From: Pseudomonas frederiksbergensis
GTDB taxonomy: Bacteria > Pseudomonadota > Gammaproteobacteria > Pseudomonadales > Pseudomonadaceae
Direction: 5' to 3'
Length of the DNA stretch: 64,000 nucleotides
Assembly: GCF_001952935.1 (NCBI RefSeq)
Contig: NZ_CP018319.1
Coordinates: 3,802,001-3,866,000 of the forward strand
In this document: piece by piece, positions 7,123 to 16,279 of the stretch
How the letters are laid out: each line of letters begins with the position of its first letter
Position numbering within the stretch: the stretch's first letter is position 1
Made by a program: the position numbers and the translations under genes
Notes under the pieces: model-generated
Database searches by the model: none
Seen by the model: the letters and a program-made list of their open reading frames with translations, nothing else
What the model was told of the DNA's origin: nothing

Positions 7123-8418
7123 TCACTCCTGAGCCGCTGTCTCCTTCGCTTGACGCTTCTCGATCACATCCACCAACCGCTGCGCCAGTTTCGGGTAGTT
7201 CTCATCGAAGTGATGACCGCCAGGCAATTTGATCGCCTCTCCAACCGCGGTCTTGTCGGTACAGCCGCTCTCGTCGACTTCCTCTTCACCGTAGATGCAC
7301 ACCACTTTCTCCGGTGGCAGCTTGGCCATTTCCGGGCCGGTGGCGGCTTCTTTGCCGGCGTTGCCGAGCCAGCCTTCGACTTCGATTTCGAAGCTGCCGG
7401 TGCGGGCGAAGGCCAGCAGGATAATTGCGTCGACGCGTTGCTGCTCCGATGGCTCCAGGCGATTGTAGATCGCCGGCAGGACGTCGGCGCCGAACGAGTA
7501 ACCGGTCAGGATGAAGCGCTTGGTGCCCCATTTCTGCCGGTAGTGCTGCATCAGCTCGGTGAGGTCCAGGGCGCTTTGCTCCGGACTCTTGTGTTGCCAG
7601 TAGTAGCGCAGGGTGTCGATGCCGACGACCGGGTAGCCGATCTTCGCCATCTCGCCCGCTACGTCACGGTCAAGGTCGCGCCAGCCGCCGTCACCGGACA
7701 GGAACAGGGTCACAGTGTCCTTGGCTTGGCCGGCGGGCACTTCGACGACCGGGATCTGCAGGCCGCCAGCGGCTTTATCGCCGCCAACGAGGATCTTGCG
7801 CAGTTCGTTGTTCAGCACTTGCGGCAGGTTGATGTCGTAGTCGCTGATGCTGGTTTCGGCGTTGGCTTGGTCGCGCACGAAGCCGGCGCTGGTGTCGTCC
7901 GGGTTGTCGTTCCAGGCCACCAGCCAATGCCCGTGAGGGGCGCTTTTCGGTAGCAGGTGGGTGCAGCCTGGTTTTTCCAGGGCCAGGTCCACCGAGACGG
8001 CTTGAGCCTTGTCGTCCTTCTGCTCGGACAACCAGCGCCACGCCAGCACGGCGCCAGGGCCGATACCGCTGACCAGGGTCGCCGGGCCTTTGAGCTCTCT
8101 GAGGGCCGATTGCAGGGCGCGACTTTGCAGCAGGCAGTCTTGGGGCAGGATCACCTGAACAATCTGCGCCGAACCGGTGCGGCTCAGGGTCATCAACTGT
8201 TTGTTGCTGAGCTTCTGGTCCTCATTGACCGCCACCAGCACCTGGGCGCGTGGCGTGTTGCCGGGAATGACACGGGTCATCGCGGCGCCATCGGCCGGCG
8301 TCAGTAGTTCGAGGGTCGGTTCGGGTGCCGGGCGTTTCAGGTACCAGTAACCGCCACCGAGAATCAGGGCCAGCACTACCAGTGTGGCCAGGACGTACCG
8401 CAAGGAGCGTTGAATCAT
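7123..8418 (-). CDS. acvB: AcvB/VirJ family alpha/beta hydrolase (lysyl/alanyl-PG hydrolase)
   Basis: A 431-residue protein anchored or exported by an N-terminal hydrophobic helix (about residues 8-26). The C-terminal VirJ domain has a nucleophile elbow GYSFGAD with S308 and a likely catalytic His in LPGGHHFDENY. VirJ/AcvB-type proteins hydrolyse aminoacylated phosphatidylglycerol in the periplasm, reversing MprF modification. The start overlaps the mprF stop as TGATG, so the synthase and hydrolase are translationally coupled. This pairing is known in other pseudomonads. Confidence 0.88.
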   Translation of the reverse strand: MIQRSLRYVLATLVVLALILGGGYWYLKRPAPEPTLELLTPADGAAMTRVIPGNTPRAQVLVAVNEDQKLSNKQLMTLSRTGSAQIVQVILPQDCLLQSRALQSALRELKGPATLVSGIGPGAVLAWRWLSEQKDDKAQAVSVDLALEKPGCTHLLPKSAPHGHWLVAWNDNPDDTSAGFVRDQANAETSISDYDINLPQVLNNELRKILVGGDKAAGGLQIPVVEVPAGQAKDTVTLFLSGDGGWRDLDRDVAGEMAKIGYPVVGIDTLRYYWQHKSPEQSALDLTELMQHYRQKWGTKRFILTGYSFGADVLPAIYNRLEPSEQQRVDAIILLAFARTGSFEIEVEGWLGNAGKEAATGPEMAKLPPEKVVCIYGEEEVDESGCTDKTAVGEAIKLPGGHHFDENYPKLAQRLVDVIEKRQAKETAAQE

Positions 8419-11063
8419 CAGCGTTTCACCAATCCAGTCAAGCCGCCTGCAATCAGGGCGGCAGTGTCGGCCAAGGCAACCAGCGGATCGAGTCCGGCGG
8501 GCACGGCCATATAACGGGGTTCCCAGTCAGGCTGGAATTTGTCTTTGAAACGGCGCAAGCCTTGGAAGTTGTAGAGCTGCTCACCACGGCGGAAAACCAT
8601 CGAGCCCAGACGCTGGGTCAGTGGGGCACCACGACGGGGTTGCAACCCCGACAACGGCACCATGCCCAGGCTGAAGCGCGCGTATCCATGATTTTTATAA
8701 TGTTGAATCAGGCCGACCATCATGAACTCCATGGTCAGCTTGGGCGCGTCCGGATGCGCGCGCATCAGGTCAAGGCTGGCCAGGTCATGACCATAAGTCT
8801 CTAGCAGGTTGGCGAATGCCACCGGACGTCCTTCGAAACGAATCACCGCGATGCGGAAATGCTGGAGGTAGTCATCGCTGAAACGGCCGAGGGAGAAGCC
8901 TTTCTCGCGCACGTTCTTGCCGGTCAGCCAGGCATCGGAAATCACCTTGAGTTCTTCCATCGGCGCTTGCCCCGGTTCAAAGATCTCCAGCGACAGGCCA
9001 TCGCGAGTGCCGCGGTTCCAGGTGTAGCGCAGGTCTTTCATCTCTTTGCCTTTGGCCTCGAGATCAAAGCGCAGCAGATCGACCCGGGCTTCTTCGCCGA
9101 GCTTGATCGCGGTCAGGCCGATGTCCATGTAGTACGGCAGGTTCTCGGCGCGCACTTGATAGAACACAGGGCGGGCGTGGTGGATATCGCAAAGGTCGCG
9201 GAACTGCCAGATCATTTCCGCCCGTTGCTGGGTCGGGCCGATCGGGTCATACAAGGCCACCAGGCTGCGACCACGGCGGGCGTACATCAGGAACGCTTCA
9301 TCGTTGGGGTGAAACAGCAGCGCCTTGTCACCGGTCAGGGCGAGGCCGCCATCCGGTTGTGCGGAAGCCATCAGGATCTTTGCCGCGCGGTCCAGCTCAT
9401 CGACTGTTGGCAGATGGATCACCGGGCGCGCGGTGCGCAGCAGCCAGGTCAGGGACACCACCACCAGCAACACTGCGGCGCCGAGCAGCGAGCGCAAACC
9501 ACGCGGGGCATCGGCGTCGAGGGTGAACTGCCACCAGAGCTGATGGCTGTACGGGACGTCCTGATAGGCGAACAGCAACAGCCAGATCGATGCACCGAGT
9601 ACGCACAGGCTCGCCACCAGGTACAGCGGCGAAAACGGCACTTCAGTCAGACGGCTGGGGCGATAGAACGAGCTGCGGAAAACGCCTAGCAAACTCGCCG
9701 TCAGCGTCAGCAAGCAGGCTTCTTCCCAATCGAAGCCTTTGAGCAACGAGAGCAGGGCGCCGACCAGCAACAAAATGGTGGTCAGCATCCAGGCGGCCGA
9801 CAGTCGGCGGCGCAGCCCTTGAGCCAGCAGCAAGCAAAGCACGCCGATCAGGCTGGCACCGAAGTGCGAGGCGTCGACCAGTCGATGCGGGATCAGAAAA
9901 CCGATGTGTTCCAGGCGTGTATCGATTTCCGGGGTAACGCCGGAGAACAGCAGCACCACGCCGGACAGAAAGACCAGCACCGCCAGAATCGGCGCGGCCA
10001 GGCCGGACGCCACCCTTAAGGATTGACGCGATTGAAACAGGCGCTGACCTTCGTTGATCAGCAGCAATACGCAGGCCACCAATAACGGCAGCACCACGTA
10101 AATCAGGCGATAAAGCAGCAGGGCGGCAGCGAGTGGCGCGGCGCCGAGTGTGTTGGAGAAGGCGGCCAGAAGAATCGCTTCGAACACCCCGACTCCACCG
10201 GGAACGTGACTGAGCACCCCGGCGGCAAGGGCCAGCAGGTACACCAGCAGGAACGCGCCGAAGGGCGGCGCTTCAGGCAGCAACAGATAAAGCACGGTGG
10301 CCGCGGCGGCCACGTCCAGCGCCGTGATGATCAGTTGCAGGAATGTCAGGCGTCGGCCCGGCAGGCGCACAGTGCGGCGTCCTGCCTTGACCAGCAAATT
10401 GTCCGGGTAAGGCTGTTCTGGCAGGCGGCGACGGTAGATGCCGATGGCCAGTACGCTGAAGAGCAGCAAAACGGCTACAGCGATGGCACCCAGCAACGTT
10501 TCGGACAGACCCAGGGCGGCAGAAGCGCCAGGCAGATTGCTGAGGGTGGCGAGGGCGGCCAGTGGCGGCAGGGCGCAGCCGAGCGAAAGGCTGGCGAACA
10601 GCGTCATGCGAGCGACTTCAGAAGCGCCGAGGCCGTGACGTGCATATAAACGATAGCGAACCGAACCCCCGGAGAGCATCGAAAGGCCGATGGCATTGCC
10701 GATGGCGAAAGCGGTGAACCCGCCCAGGGCCAGGATTCGCGGCGCCAGTGTCACGCCAGCGTAGCGGCTGGCCGACCATTCATAGCCCAGCAGGATGATG
10801 AAACCGACCACGGTCGCGCCCAGCGCGCCCAATAATGCCGGTTTCGGAACATCGAGAATCGAGTCGTGCAGAGCGTACAGATCGAGTTCGCTCAGCAGGT
10901 GGCGACAGGCAATCAGCGCGATAGCGAACAACAGCAAAGTAACTGCCAGGCCGATGGGCTGGCGGTATTTGCTGATTCGATCAAGCAAGCGCAGACGCTC
11001 GGCCTTGATCGGTTGTGTCGCTGTGACGGTGTCTTGTGAATCAGACGAGTTGGCGCGCATCAA
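8418..11063 (-). CDS. mprF: Bifunctional aminoacyl-phosphatidylglycerol synthase/flippase MprF
   Basis: An 881-residue inner-membrane protein. Hydrophobic helices fill roughly residues 30-550 (flippase part). A soluble C-terminal DUF2156/GNAT-like synthase domain (about 570-865) contains GDKALLFHPNDEAFLMY, NRGTRDGLSLEIF and the closing LRRFKDKFQPDWEPRYMAVP. MprF transfers an amino acid from charged tRNA to phosphatidylglycerol, alanine in P. aeruginosa, lowering surface negative charge and giving resistance to cationic peptides. It is first in a two-gene operon with acvB. Length fits the family. Confidence 0.95.
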   Translation of the reverse strand: MMRANSSDSQDTVTATQPIKAERLRLLDRISKYRQPIGLAVTLLLFAIALIACRHLLSELDLYALHDSILDVPKPALLGALGATVVGFIILLGYEWSASRYAGVTLAPRILALGGFTAFAIGNAIGLSMLSGGSVRYRLYARHGLGASEVARMTLFASLSLGCALPPLAALATLSNLPGASAALGLSETLLGAIAVAVLLLFSVLAIGIYRRRLPEQPYPDNLLVKAGRRTVRLPGRRLTFLQLIITALDVAAAATVLYLLLPEAPPFGAFLLVYLLALAAGVLSHVPGGVGVFEAILLAAFSNTLGAAPLAAALLLYRLIYVVLPLLVACVLLLINEGQRLFQSRQSLRVASGLAAPILAVLVFLSGVVLLFSGVTPEIDTRLEHIGFLIPHRLVDASHFGASLIGVLCLLLAQGLRRRLSAAWMLTTILLLVGALLSLLKGFDWEEACLLTLTASLLGVFRSSFYRPSRLTEVPFSPLYLVASLCVLGASIWLLLFAYQDVPYSHQLWWQFTLDADAPRGLRSLLGAAVLLVVVSLTWLLRTARPVIHLPTVDELDRAAKILMASAQPDGGLALTGDKALLFHPNDEAFLMYARRGRSLVALYDPIGPTQQRAEMIWQFRDLCDIHHARPVFYQVRAENLPYYMDIGLTAIKLGEEARVDLLRFDLEAKGKEMKDLRYTWNRGTRDGLSLEIFEPGQAPMEELKVISDAWLTGKNVREKGFSLGRFSDDYLQHFRIAVIRFEGRPVAFANLLETYGHDLASLDLMRAHPDAPKLTMEFMMVGLIQHYKNHGYARFSLGMVPLSGLQPRRGAPLTQRLGSMVFRRGEQLYNFQGLRRFKDKFQPDWEPRYMAVPAGLDPLVALADTAALIAGGLTGLVKR

Positions 11064-11278
11064 TCACCTCTTGGATTGTGCGCGACAGGATGGGGGTATC
11101 CAGCCAAGTTACCAATCCCTGTAGAAAAAAATAATCACAAATATTAACGCCTCTCACCGACCCTCGACGAGGGTGTGTCATCAGTTGTAGAGGGTACTGT
11201 CTGCCGCGCTGGGGGATCCCGGACGGCTCGCTTCACAGTGGCAGATCATTGTTGCGAAAGGACTTTTTCAGCAGATAC

Positions 11279-11310
11279 AAAAAAGGCCACTCTTTCGAGT
11301 AGCCTTTTTT
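11279..11310 (-). terminator. Terminator of initiator tRNA copy 1
   Basis: On the minus strand AAAAGGCTACTC-GAAA-GAGTGGCCTTTTTT follows the tRNA 3' end by six bases. Identical copies follow the other two tRNA genes. Confidence 0.9.
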
Positions 11311-11316
11311 GATGTT

Positions 11317-11393
<77 letters not shown>

Positions 11394-11406
11394 TCTGTGT
11401 GGCGGC

Positions 11407-11434
11407 ATTCTACAGGCGAACGCCTGAGTGTCAA
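11407..11434 (-). promoter_or_regulatory. Sigma-70 promoter of initiator tRNA copy 1
   Basis: On the minus strand TTGACA and TAGAAT are 16 bases apart, with a GC-rich discriminator (GCCGCC) before the tRNA, as in stable-RNA promoters. Confidence 0.8.
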
Positions 11435-11551
11435 CCGTTAATCCTGAATCGGGTCAAATAAGCGTAACTGAGCGGCGAACGGTGGTGATGGAGAGTTAAG
11501 TTTCGGAATCAGAACGATTTCTCAATTCTTGTTTACAAAAGAGGCGCGCAC

Positions 11552-11583
11552 AAAAAAGGCCACTCTTTCGAGTAGCCTTTTTT
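11552..11583 (-). terminator. Terminator of initiator tRNA copy 2
   Basis: Same sequence as the terminator at 11279-11310, directly after copy 2. Confidence 0.9.
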
Positions 11584-11589
11584 GATGTT

Positions 11590-11666
<77 letters not shown>

Positions 11667-11679
11667 TCTGTGTGGCGGC

Positions 11680-11707
11680 ATTCTACAGGCGAATGCCGGC
11701 GTGTCTA
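11680..11707 (-). promoter_or_regulatory. Sigma-70 promoter of initiator tRNA copy 2
   Basis: Minus-strand TAGACA and TAGAAT, spacing 16. The -35 box differs by one base from copies 1 and 3, so this copy may be slightly weaker. Confidence 0.72.
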
Positions 11708-11857
11708 TCTTTAATCCTGAATCGGCTCAAATAAGCGTAAATGAGCGGCGAACTGTCGTGGGGGAGCGTTAAGTTGCGGAATCAGAACGATTTCTCAAAC
11801 CTGCAGCGTCAGCCGTTACCGCTCGTTCTATCTTAGTTTTACAAAAGAGACGCGCAC

Positions 11858-11889
11858 AAAAAAGGCCACTCTTTCGAGTAGCCTTTTTT
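11858..11889 (-). terminator. Terminator of initiator tRNA copy 3
   Basis: Same stem-loop and T-run as the other two copies. Confidence 0.9.
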
Positions 11890-11895
11890 GATGTT

Positions 11896-11972
<77 letters not shown>

Positions 11973-11985
11973 TCTGTGTGGCGGC

Positions 11986-12013
11986 ATTCTACAGAGGATC
12001 GGCAGGCTGTCAA
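11986..12013 (-). promoter_or_regulatory. Sigma-70 promoter of initiator tRNA copy 3
   Basis: Minus-strand TTGACA and TAGAAT, spacing 16, followed by a GC-rich discriminator. Confidence 0.8.
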
Positions 12014-12188
12014 CCTTCAGCCCAGAGAAAACCTCTTCCTGTTCAATCGCTTAGCTTGAAAACAGGACGGGGTAATTGGCTGTAAGGTCGGTATGGCGGG
12101 GCTTTCAGCTCTATCGGTTGAAGCTTGGCGATTGAGAAAATAAATTCATCGACACTTTTCCTACAGCTGGAAAAGAACATTCAGACTA

Positions 12189-12204
12189 CTGGTGCTATAT
12201 ACAG
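12189..12204. promoter_or_regulatory. LexA box upstream of dinB
   Basis: CTGGTGCTATATACAG fits the CTG-N10-CAG SOS consensus and lies about 70 bases before the dinB start, as expected for an SOS-controlled polymerase. Confidence 0.8.
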
Positions 12205-12272
12205 GTGCCAGTGAGATACTGCCGATCTGACTCGCCAATACTCCATTTCTTCACCATGAACACTGCTTTTAT

Positions 12273-13334
12273 ATGACGCAGCGAAAAATCATCCACGTCG
12301 ATTGTGATTGCTTCTACGCCGCCATCGAGATGCGGGACGACCCGCGCCTGGCCGGAAAACCCCTGGCGGTGGGCGGTTCTGCGGATCGACGTGGCGTGAT
12401 CGCCACCTGCAATTATGAGGCACGGGCTTATGGGGTGCGCTCGGCCATGTCTTCCGGGCATGCCTTGAAGCTGCGCCCGGACCTGACCATCGTCAAGCCA
12501 CGCATGGACGCCTATAGAGAAGCCTCTAAGGAAATTCACACGATCTTTCGCGATTACACCGACTTGATCGAGCCGCTTTCCCTGGATGAGGCTTACCTCG
12601 ACGTGTCTGACAGTGCGCATTTCGGTGGCAGCGCCACACGGATCGCCCAGGACATTCGTCGTCGCGTCTCTAATCAATTGCACATCACCGTTTCGGCGGG
12701 CGTTGCGCCGAACAAGTTTCTGGCCAAGATCGCCAGCGACTGGAAGAAGCCCAACGGCTTGTTCGTCATTACGCCGGATCAGGTCGAGGATTTTGTCAGT
12801 GGTTTGCCGGTGAGCAAGCTGCACGGCGTTGGCAAAGTGACCGCAGACAAATTAGGCAGGCTTGGCATTGTGGACTGCTCCCATCTACGCGAATGGGGCA
12901 AGTTGGCGCTTGTGCGCGAATTCGGCAGCTTCGGCGAGCGACTCTGGAGCCTGGCCCGTGGGATCGATGACCGGTTGGTGCACAACGACAGTCGTCGGCA
13001 GTCAATCAGTGTCGAAAACACCTACGACGTGGATTTGCCGGATCTGGTGAGCTGCCTCGATAAATTACCCGAGTTACTGGAAACCCTGGCCGGCCGAATG
13101 GCGCGAATCGACAGCAGCTATCGGCCGGGCAAGCCGTTCGTCAAAGTGAAATTCCATGACTTCACCCAGACCACTCTGGAGCAGGCCGGGGCAGGGCGGG
13201 ATTTGGGCAGCTATCAGTTGTTGCTGACGCAGGCGTTCAATCGCGGCGGGAAACCGGTGCGGTTGCTGGGGATTGGGGTGCGGCTGGAGGATTTGCGGGG
13301 CGGGTTTGAGCAGATGGAGTTGTTTGAACGGTAG
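12273..13334 (+). CDS. dinB: DNA polymerase IV (DinB)
   Basis: A 353-residue Y-family translesion polymerase. The palm aspartate D10 lies in HVDCDCFYAAIE and the second catalytic pair D105/E106 in SLDEAYLDVS. A helix-hairpin-helix region (about 170-200, LHGVGKVTADKLGRLGI) and the little-finger domain follow. It copies past lesions such as N2-adducted guanine at low fidelity during the SOS response, consistent with the LexA box upstream. Length fits (E. coli 351). Confidence 0.96.
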   Translation: MTQRKIIHVDCDCFYAAIEMRDDPRLAGKPLAVGGSADRRGVIATCNYEARAYGVRSAMSSGHALKLRPDLTIVKPRMDAYREASKEIHTIFRDYTDLIEPLSLDEAYLDVSDSAHFGGSATRIAQDIRRRVSNQLHITVSAGVAPNKFLAKIASDWKKPNGLFVITPDQVEDFVSGLPVSKLHGVGKVTADKLGRLGIVDCSHLREWGKLALVREFGSFGERLWSLARGIDDRLVHNDSRRQSISVENTYDVDLPDLVSCLDKLPELLETLAGRMARIDSSYRPGKPFVKVKFHDFTQTTLEQAGAGRDLGSYQLLLTQAFNRGGKPVRLLGIGVRLEDLRGGFEQMELFER

Positions 13335-13357
13335 TTCAGGGGGGGATTTAAGGGCCT

Positions 13358-13440
13358 CATCGCGAGCAGGCTCGCTCCCACATTAGACCGCGTTCGTCTG
13401 AACAACTCGATCAACTGTGGGAGCGAGCCTGCTCGCGATG
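13358..13440. repeat. REP pair (BIME-like)
   Basis: Inverted CATCGCGAGCAGGCTCGCTCCCA and its complement lie between the convergent dinB and lipoprotein genes. Confidence 0.9.
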
Positions 13441-13450
13441 CTTTTCGGCC

Positions 13451-14404
13451 TTAATTCGGTCCCGGATCCGCTACCAGTCGCCCGGCATCCTTGGTCAATG
13501 ACTTGAGGAATTCGGTCTGCAACTCAGGATCGTTGCGCGTCAGTTCGATCAGGCTCTGTTCCAGTTCGGTGGCTTCTTCTTCCAGGCCCAGTTCCGACAA
13601 GCGTTTGACCCGGTGTACCCACTGGCTCACTTCGTCGTCTTCGAGGTCGTCGTAAATCAGCCCGTGAGCTTCGAGCAACTTGCCGCGCAAGGAGCTACTG
13701 ACCGCCAGGGCCGAATTGGTGTGCACGTCGTCCTGAGCATCCTGGACACTGATCAGCAACCGGCTTAGATGATTGATGTCGTGTTCGGCAAACGGGCTGT
13801 CCAGCAGGTTCACGCGCAATACACCGTTTTTGTCGGTGCTCATCTCGAACGTTTCCTTGCCCGCCTTGACCTCAACCGGACGCTCGCTCCATGGCAGGCT
13901 CGAGTATTCGGTGCGCTTGTCGAGCTGAACTTCGTCGATTCCCGCCAGGTTCTGTTGCGCGCGACCATGAGACTGTACGTTCATGAACGGGTTGAGCCCG
14001 GCGAAACCGTAGCTCAACCAGTCTTTCGTCACGCTGTCCGGCAGGCTGCCGAGGGCGAACACGTTGACCACGTTCGCACCGACACCGGCCACCACGGCCA
14101 CCGCACCCAGCGGGATCTCGTAAGCCTCCCGCCAGGGTTGGTAAGGCGTGTAGCGGTCGTAGTGGCGTGTGACTTCGAATTCGGTGACTTCGAAAGTCTT
14201 CTGCTCGTGGATCTTCACCCGACGTTGCGGCAACTCAAGCACCTTTGGCTCGCCGACATCAATCTGCAGGCTGTGATCGAGCAATTTACGCTCGACACGT
14301 TCCTCGTGCTCGCTGCGTTGTGACATTTGATTGGCACAGCCGCTGACCAGCAGGGCGCCGCACAGGGCGGCACCACCGAGGCCTAAGGTGTTTCGCTTGA
14401 ACAT
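13451..14404 (-). CDS. Uncharacterised lipoprotein next to proS
   Basis: A 317-residue protein with a lipoprotein signal peptide ending in LLVSGC (Cys near residue 23), so probably outer-membrane attached. A short glycine/valine/alanine-rich hydrophobic stretch (about 98-118, GAVAVVAGVGANVVNVFALG) might touch or cross a membrane. The C-terminal third is acidic and helical (LSELGLEEEATELEQSL). I do not recognise a functional domain. It is 17 bases downstream of proS in the same direction and may share its transcript. Confidence 0.75.
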   Translation of the reverse strand: MFKRNTLGLGGAALCGALLVSGCANQMSQRSEHEERVERKLLDHSLQIDVGEPKVLELPQRRVKIHEQKTFEVTEFEVTRHYDRYTPYQPWREAYEIPLGAVAVVAGVGANVVNVFALGSLPDSVTKDWLSYGFAGLNPFMNVQSHGRAQQNLAGIDEVQLDKRTEYSSLPWSERPVEVKAGKETFEMSTDKNGVLRVNLLDSPFAEHDINHLSRLLISVQDAQDDVHTNSALAVSSSLRGKLLEAHGLIYDDLEDDEVSQWVHRVKRLSELGLEEEATELEQSLIELTRNDPELQTEFLKSLTKDAGRLVADPGPN

Positions 14405-14421
14405 GACTTCTCTATCTGGTG

Positions 14422-16137
14422 TCAGCGGCGGATACGGGACTGAAGGAAGGCCAGCACGTCTGCCACCGGCAGCGCTTGCGCTTCGGGCTCGGTGCGGCTC
14501 TTGTATTCAAGATTGCCTTCGGCGAGGCCGCGGTCACTGACCACGATCCGGTGAGGAATGCCGATCAGCTCCATGTCCGCGAACTTGATGCCCGGGCTGG
14601 TTTTCTTGTCGCGGTCGTCCAGCAGTACTTCGAAGCCGGCGGCAGTCAATTGTGCATACAGCTTGTCGGTGGCTTCGCGAACCTGTTCGGTTTCGTAGCG
14701 CAGCGGTACCAGTGCGACCTGGAACGGGGCCAGCGTGTCACTCCAGATGATCCCGTTGGCGTCGTTGTTCTGCTCGATGGCCGCAGCCACCACGCGGGAA
14801 ACGCCGATGCCGTAGCAACCCATTTCCAGGGTGACCGGCTTGCCATTCTCGCCCAGCACTTCGCACTTCATCGCTTTGCTGTACTTGTTGCCCAGCTGGA
14901 AGATGTGCCCGACTTCGATGCCGCGTTTGATTTCCAGGGTGCCCTTGCCATCCGGGCTTGGGTCGCCAGCGACCACGTTGCGCAGGTCGGCAACGGTCGG
15001 AACTGGCAGATCACGCTCCCAGTTCACGCCGAAGTAGTGCTTGTCATCAATGTTGGCACCAATGCCGAAGTCGCTCATCAGTTCGACGGAGCGGTCGATG
15101 ATGATTGGCAGCGGCAGGTTCAACGGACCGAGGGAGCCGGCGCCGGCGCCAATGGCGTCACGCAGTTCGGCTTCGGAGGCCATGACCAGCGGGCTGGCAA
15201 CGCCAGGCTGGTTGCCGGCCTTGATTTCGTTCAGCTCGTGGTCGCCACGGATGATCAGGGCAATCAGCTTGCCTTTCTCTTCAGCGTGAACCACCAGGGT
15301 CTTGATGGTCTTTTCAATCGGCAGGTTGAAGCCTTCGACCAGTTGCGCAATGGTCTTGGCATTCGGCGTGTCGACCAGGCGCAGCTCTTCGGCAGGTGCG
15401 GCGCGGGAGGTCTCGCGTGGCACGGCTTCGGCTTTCTCGATGTTCGCCGCGTAGTCGGAACCGTTGCTGAAGACGATATCGTCTTCGCCGGATTCGGCCA
15501 GCACGTGGAATTCGTGGGAGCCGGCACCACCGATCGAGCCGTTGTCGGCTTCAACCGGGCGGAATTTCAGGCCCAGGCGGGTGAACACGTTGCAATACGC
15601 CTGGTGCATGCGGTCGTAGGTGACCTGCAGCGATGGCTGGTCAGCGTGGAAGGAGTAGGCGTCCTTCATGATGAATTCGCGGCCGCGCATCAAACCGAAG
15701 CGTGGGCGGATTTCGTCACGGAATTTGGTCTGGATCTGGTACAGGTTGATCGGCAGCTGTTTGTAGCTGCTCAACTCGTTGCGCATCAGGTCAGTGATGA
15801 CTTCTTCGTGAGTCGGGCCGGCGCAGAAATCGCGACCATGGCGATCCTTGAAGCGCAACAATTCAGGGCCGTACTCTTCCCAGCGACCGGATTCCTGCCA
15901 CAGCTCAGCCGGTTGGGTGCTCGGCATCAACACTTCGAGAGAGCCCGCGGCGTTCATTTCTTCACGAACGATGGCTTCGACCTTGCGCATCACTCGCAAG
16001 CCCATCGGCAGCCAGGTGTACAGGCCCGAGGCGAGTTTGCGGATCATGCCGGCGCGAAGCATCAGCTGATGGCTGATCACGACCGCATCGGAAGGCGTTT
16101 CTTTCTGTGTGGCGAGCAAAAATTGACTGGTGCGCAT
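14422..16137 (-). CDS. proS: Prolyl-tRNA synthetase
   Basis: A 571-residue class II aminoacyl-tRNA synthetase. It opens MRTSQFLLATQKETPSDA. Motif 2 is in the FRDEIRPRFGLMRGREFIMKD region (about 140-160). The bacterial-type editing (INS) domain lies between about 225 and 405, and motif 3 is GCYGIGVSRVVAAAIEQ (about 440-460). It attaches proline to tRNA-Pro and edits mischarged alanine. The length matches E. coli ProS (572). Confidence 0.97.
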   Translation of the reverse strand: MRTSQFLLATQKETPSDAVVISHQLMLRAGMIRKLASGLYTWLPMGLRVMRKVEAIVREEMNAAGSLEVLMPSTQPAELWQESGRWEEYGPELLRFKDRHGRDFCAGPTHEEVITDLMRNELSSYKQLPINLYQIQTKFRDEIRPRFGLMRGREFIMKDAYSFHADQPSLQVTYDRMHQAYCNVFTRLGLKFRPVEADNGSIGGAGSHEFHVLAESGEDDIVFSNGSDYAANIEKAEAVPRETSRAAPAEELRLVDTPNAKTIAQLVEGFNLPIEKTIKTLVVHAEEKGKLIALIIRGDHELNEIKAGNQPGVASPLVMASEAELRDAIGAGAGSLGPLNLPLPIIIDRSVELMSDFGIGANIDDKHYFGVNWERDLPVPTVADLRNVVAGDPSPDGKGTLEIKRGIEVGHIFQLGNKYSKAMKCEVLGENGKPVTLEMGCYGIGVSRVVAAAIEQNNDANGIIWSDTLAPFQVALVPLRYETEQVREATDKLYAQLTAAGFEVLLDDRDKKTSPGIKFADMELIGIPHRIVVSDRGLAEGNLEYKSRTEPEAQALPVADVLAFLQSRIRR

Positions 16138-16279
16138 GGTTGGCCGTTGTCGGTTGCTGATGACGAGAAATGACGGGCATTGTACGGGCGAGATCCGCTG
16201 GCGTACAGGCGTGCGGTCGGCTGTGTGGCAGGAGGGCGAGAATCACTCAGCCCTCGGTGATGCTTCCTACGTATAGAGC

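Noticed and set aside
14419..16173. Long open frame antisense to proS
   Set aside because: Shadow frame of proS; composition (G/A/V/D/H/Q-rich) is typical of antisense translation.
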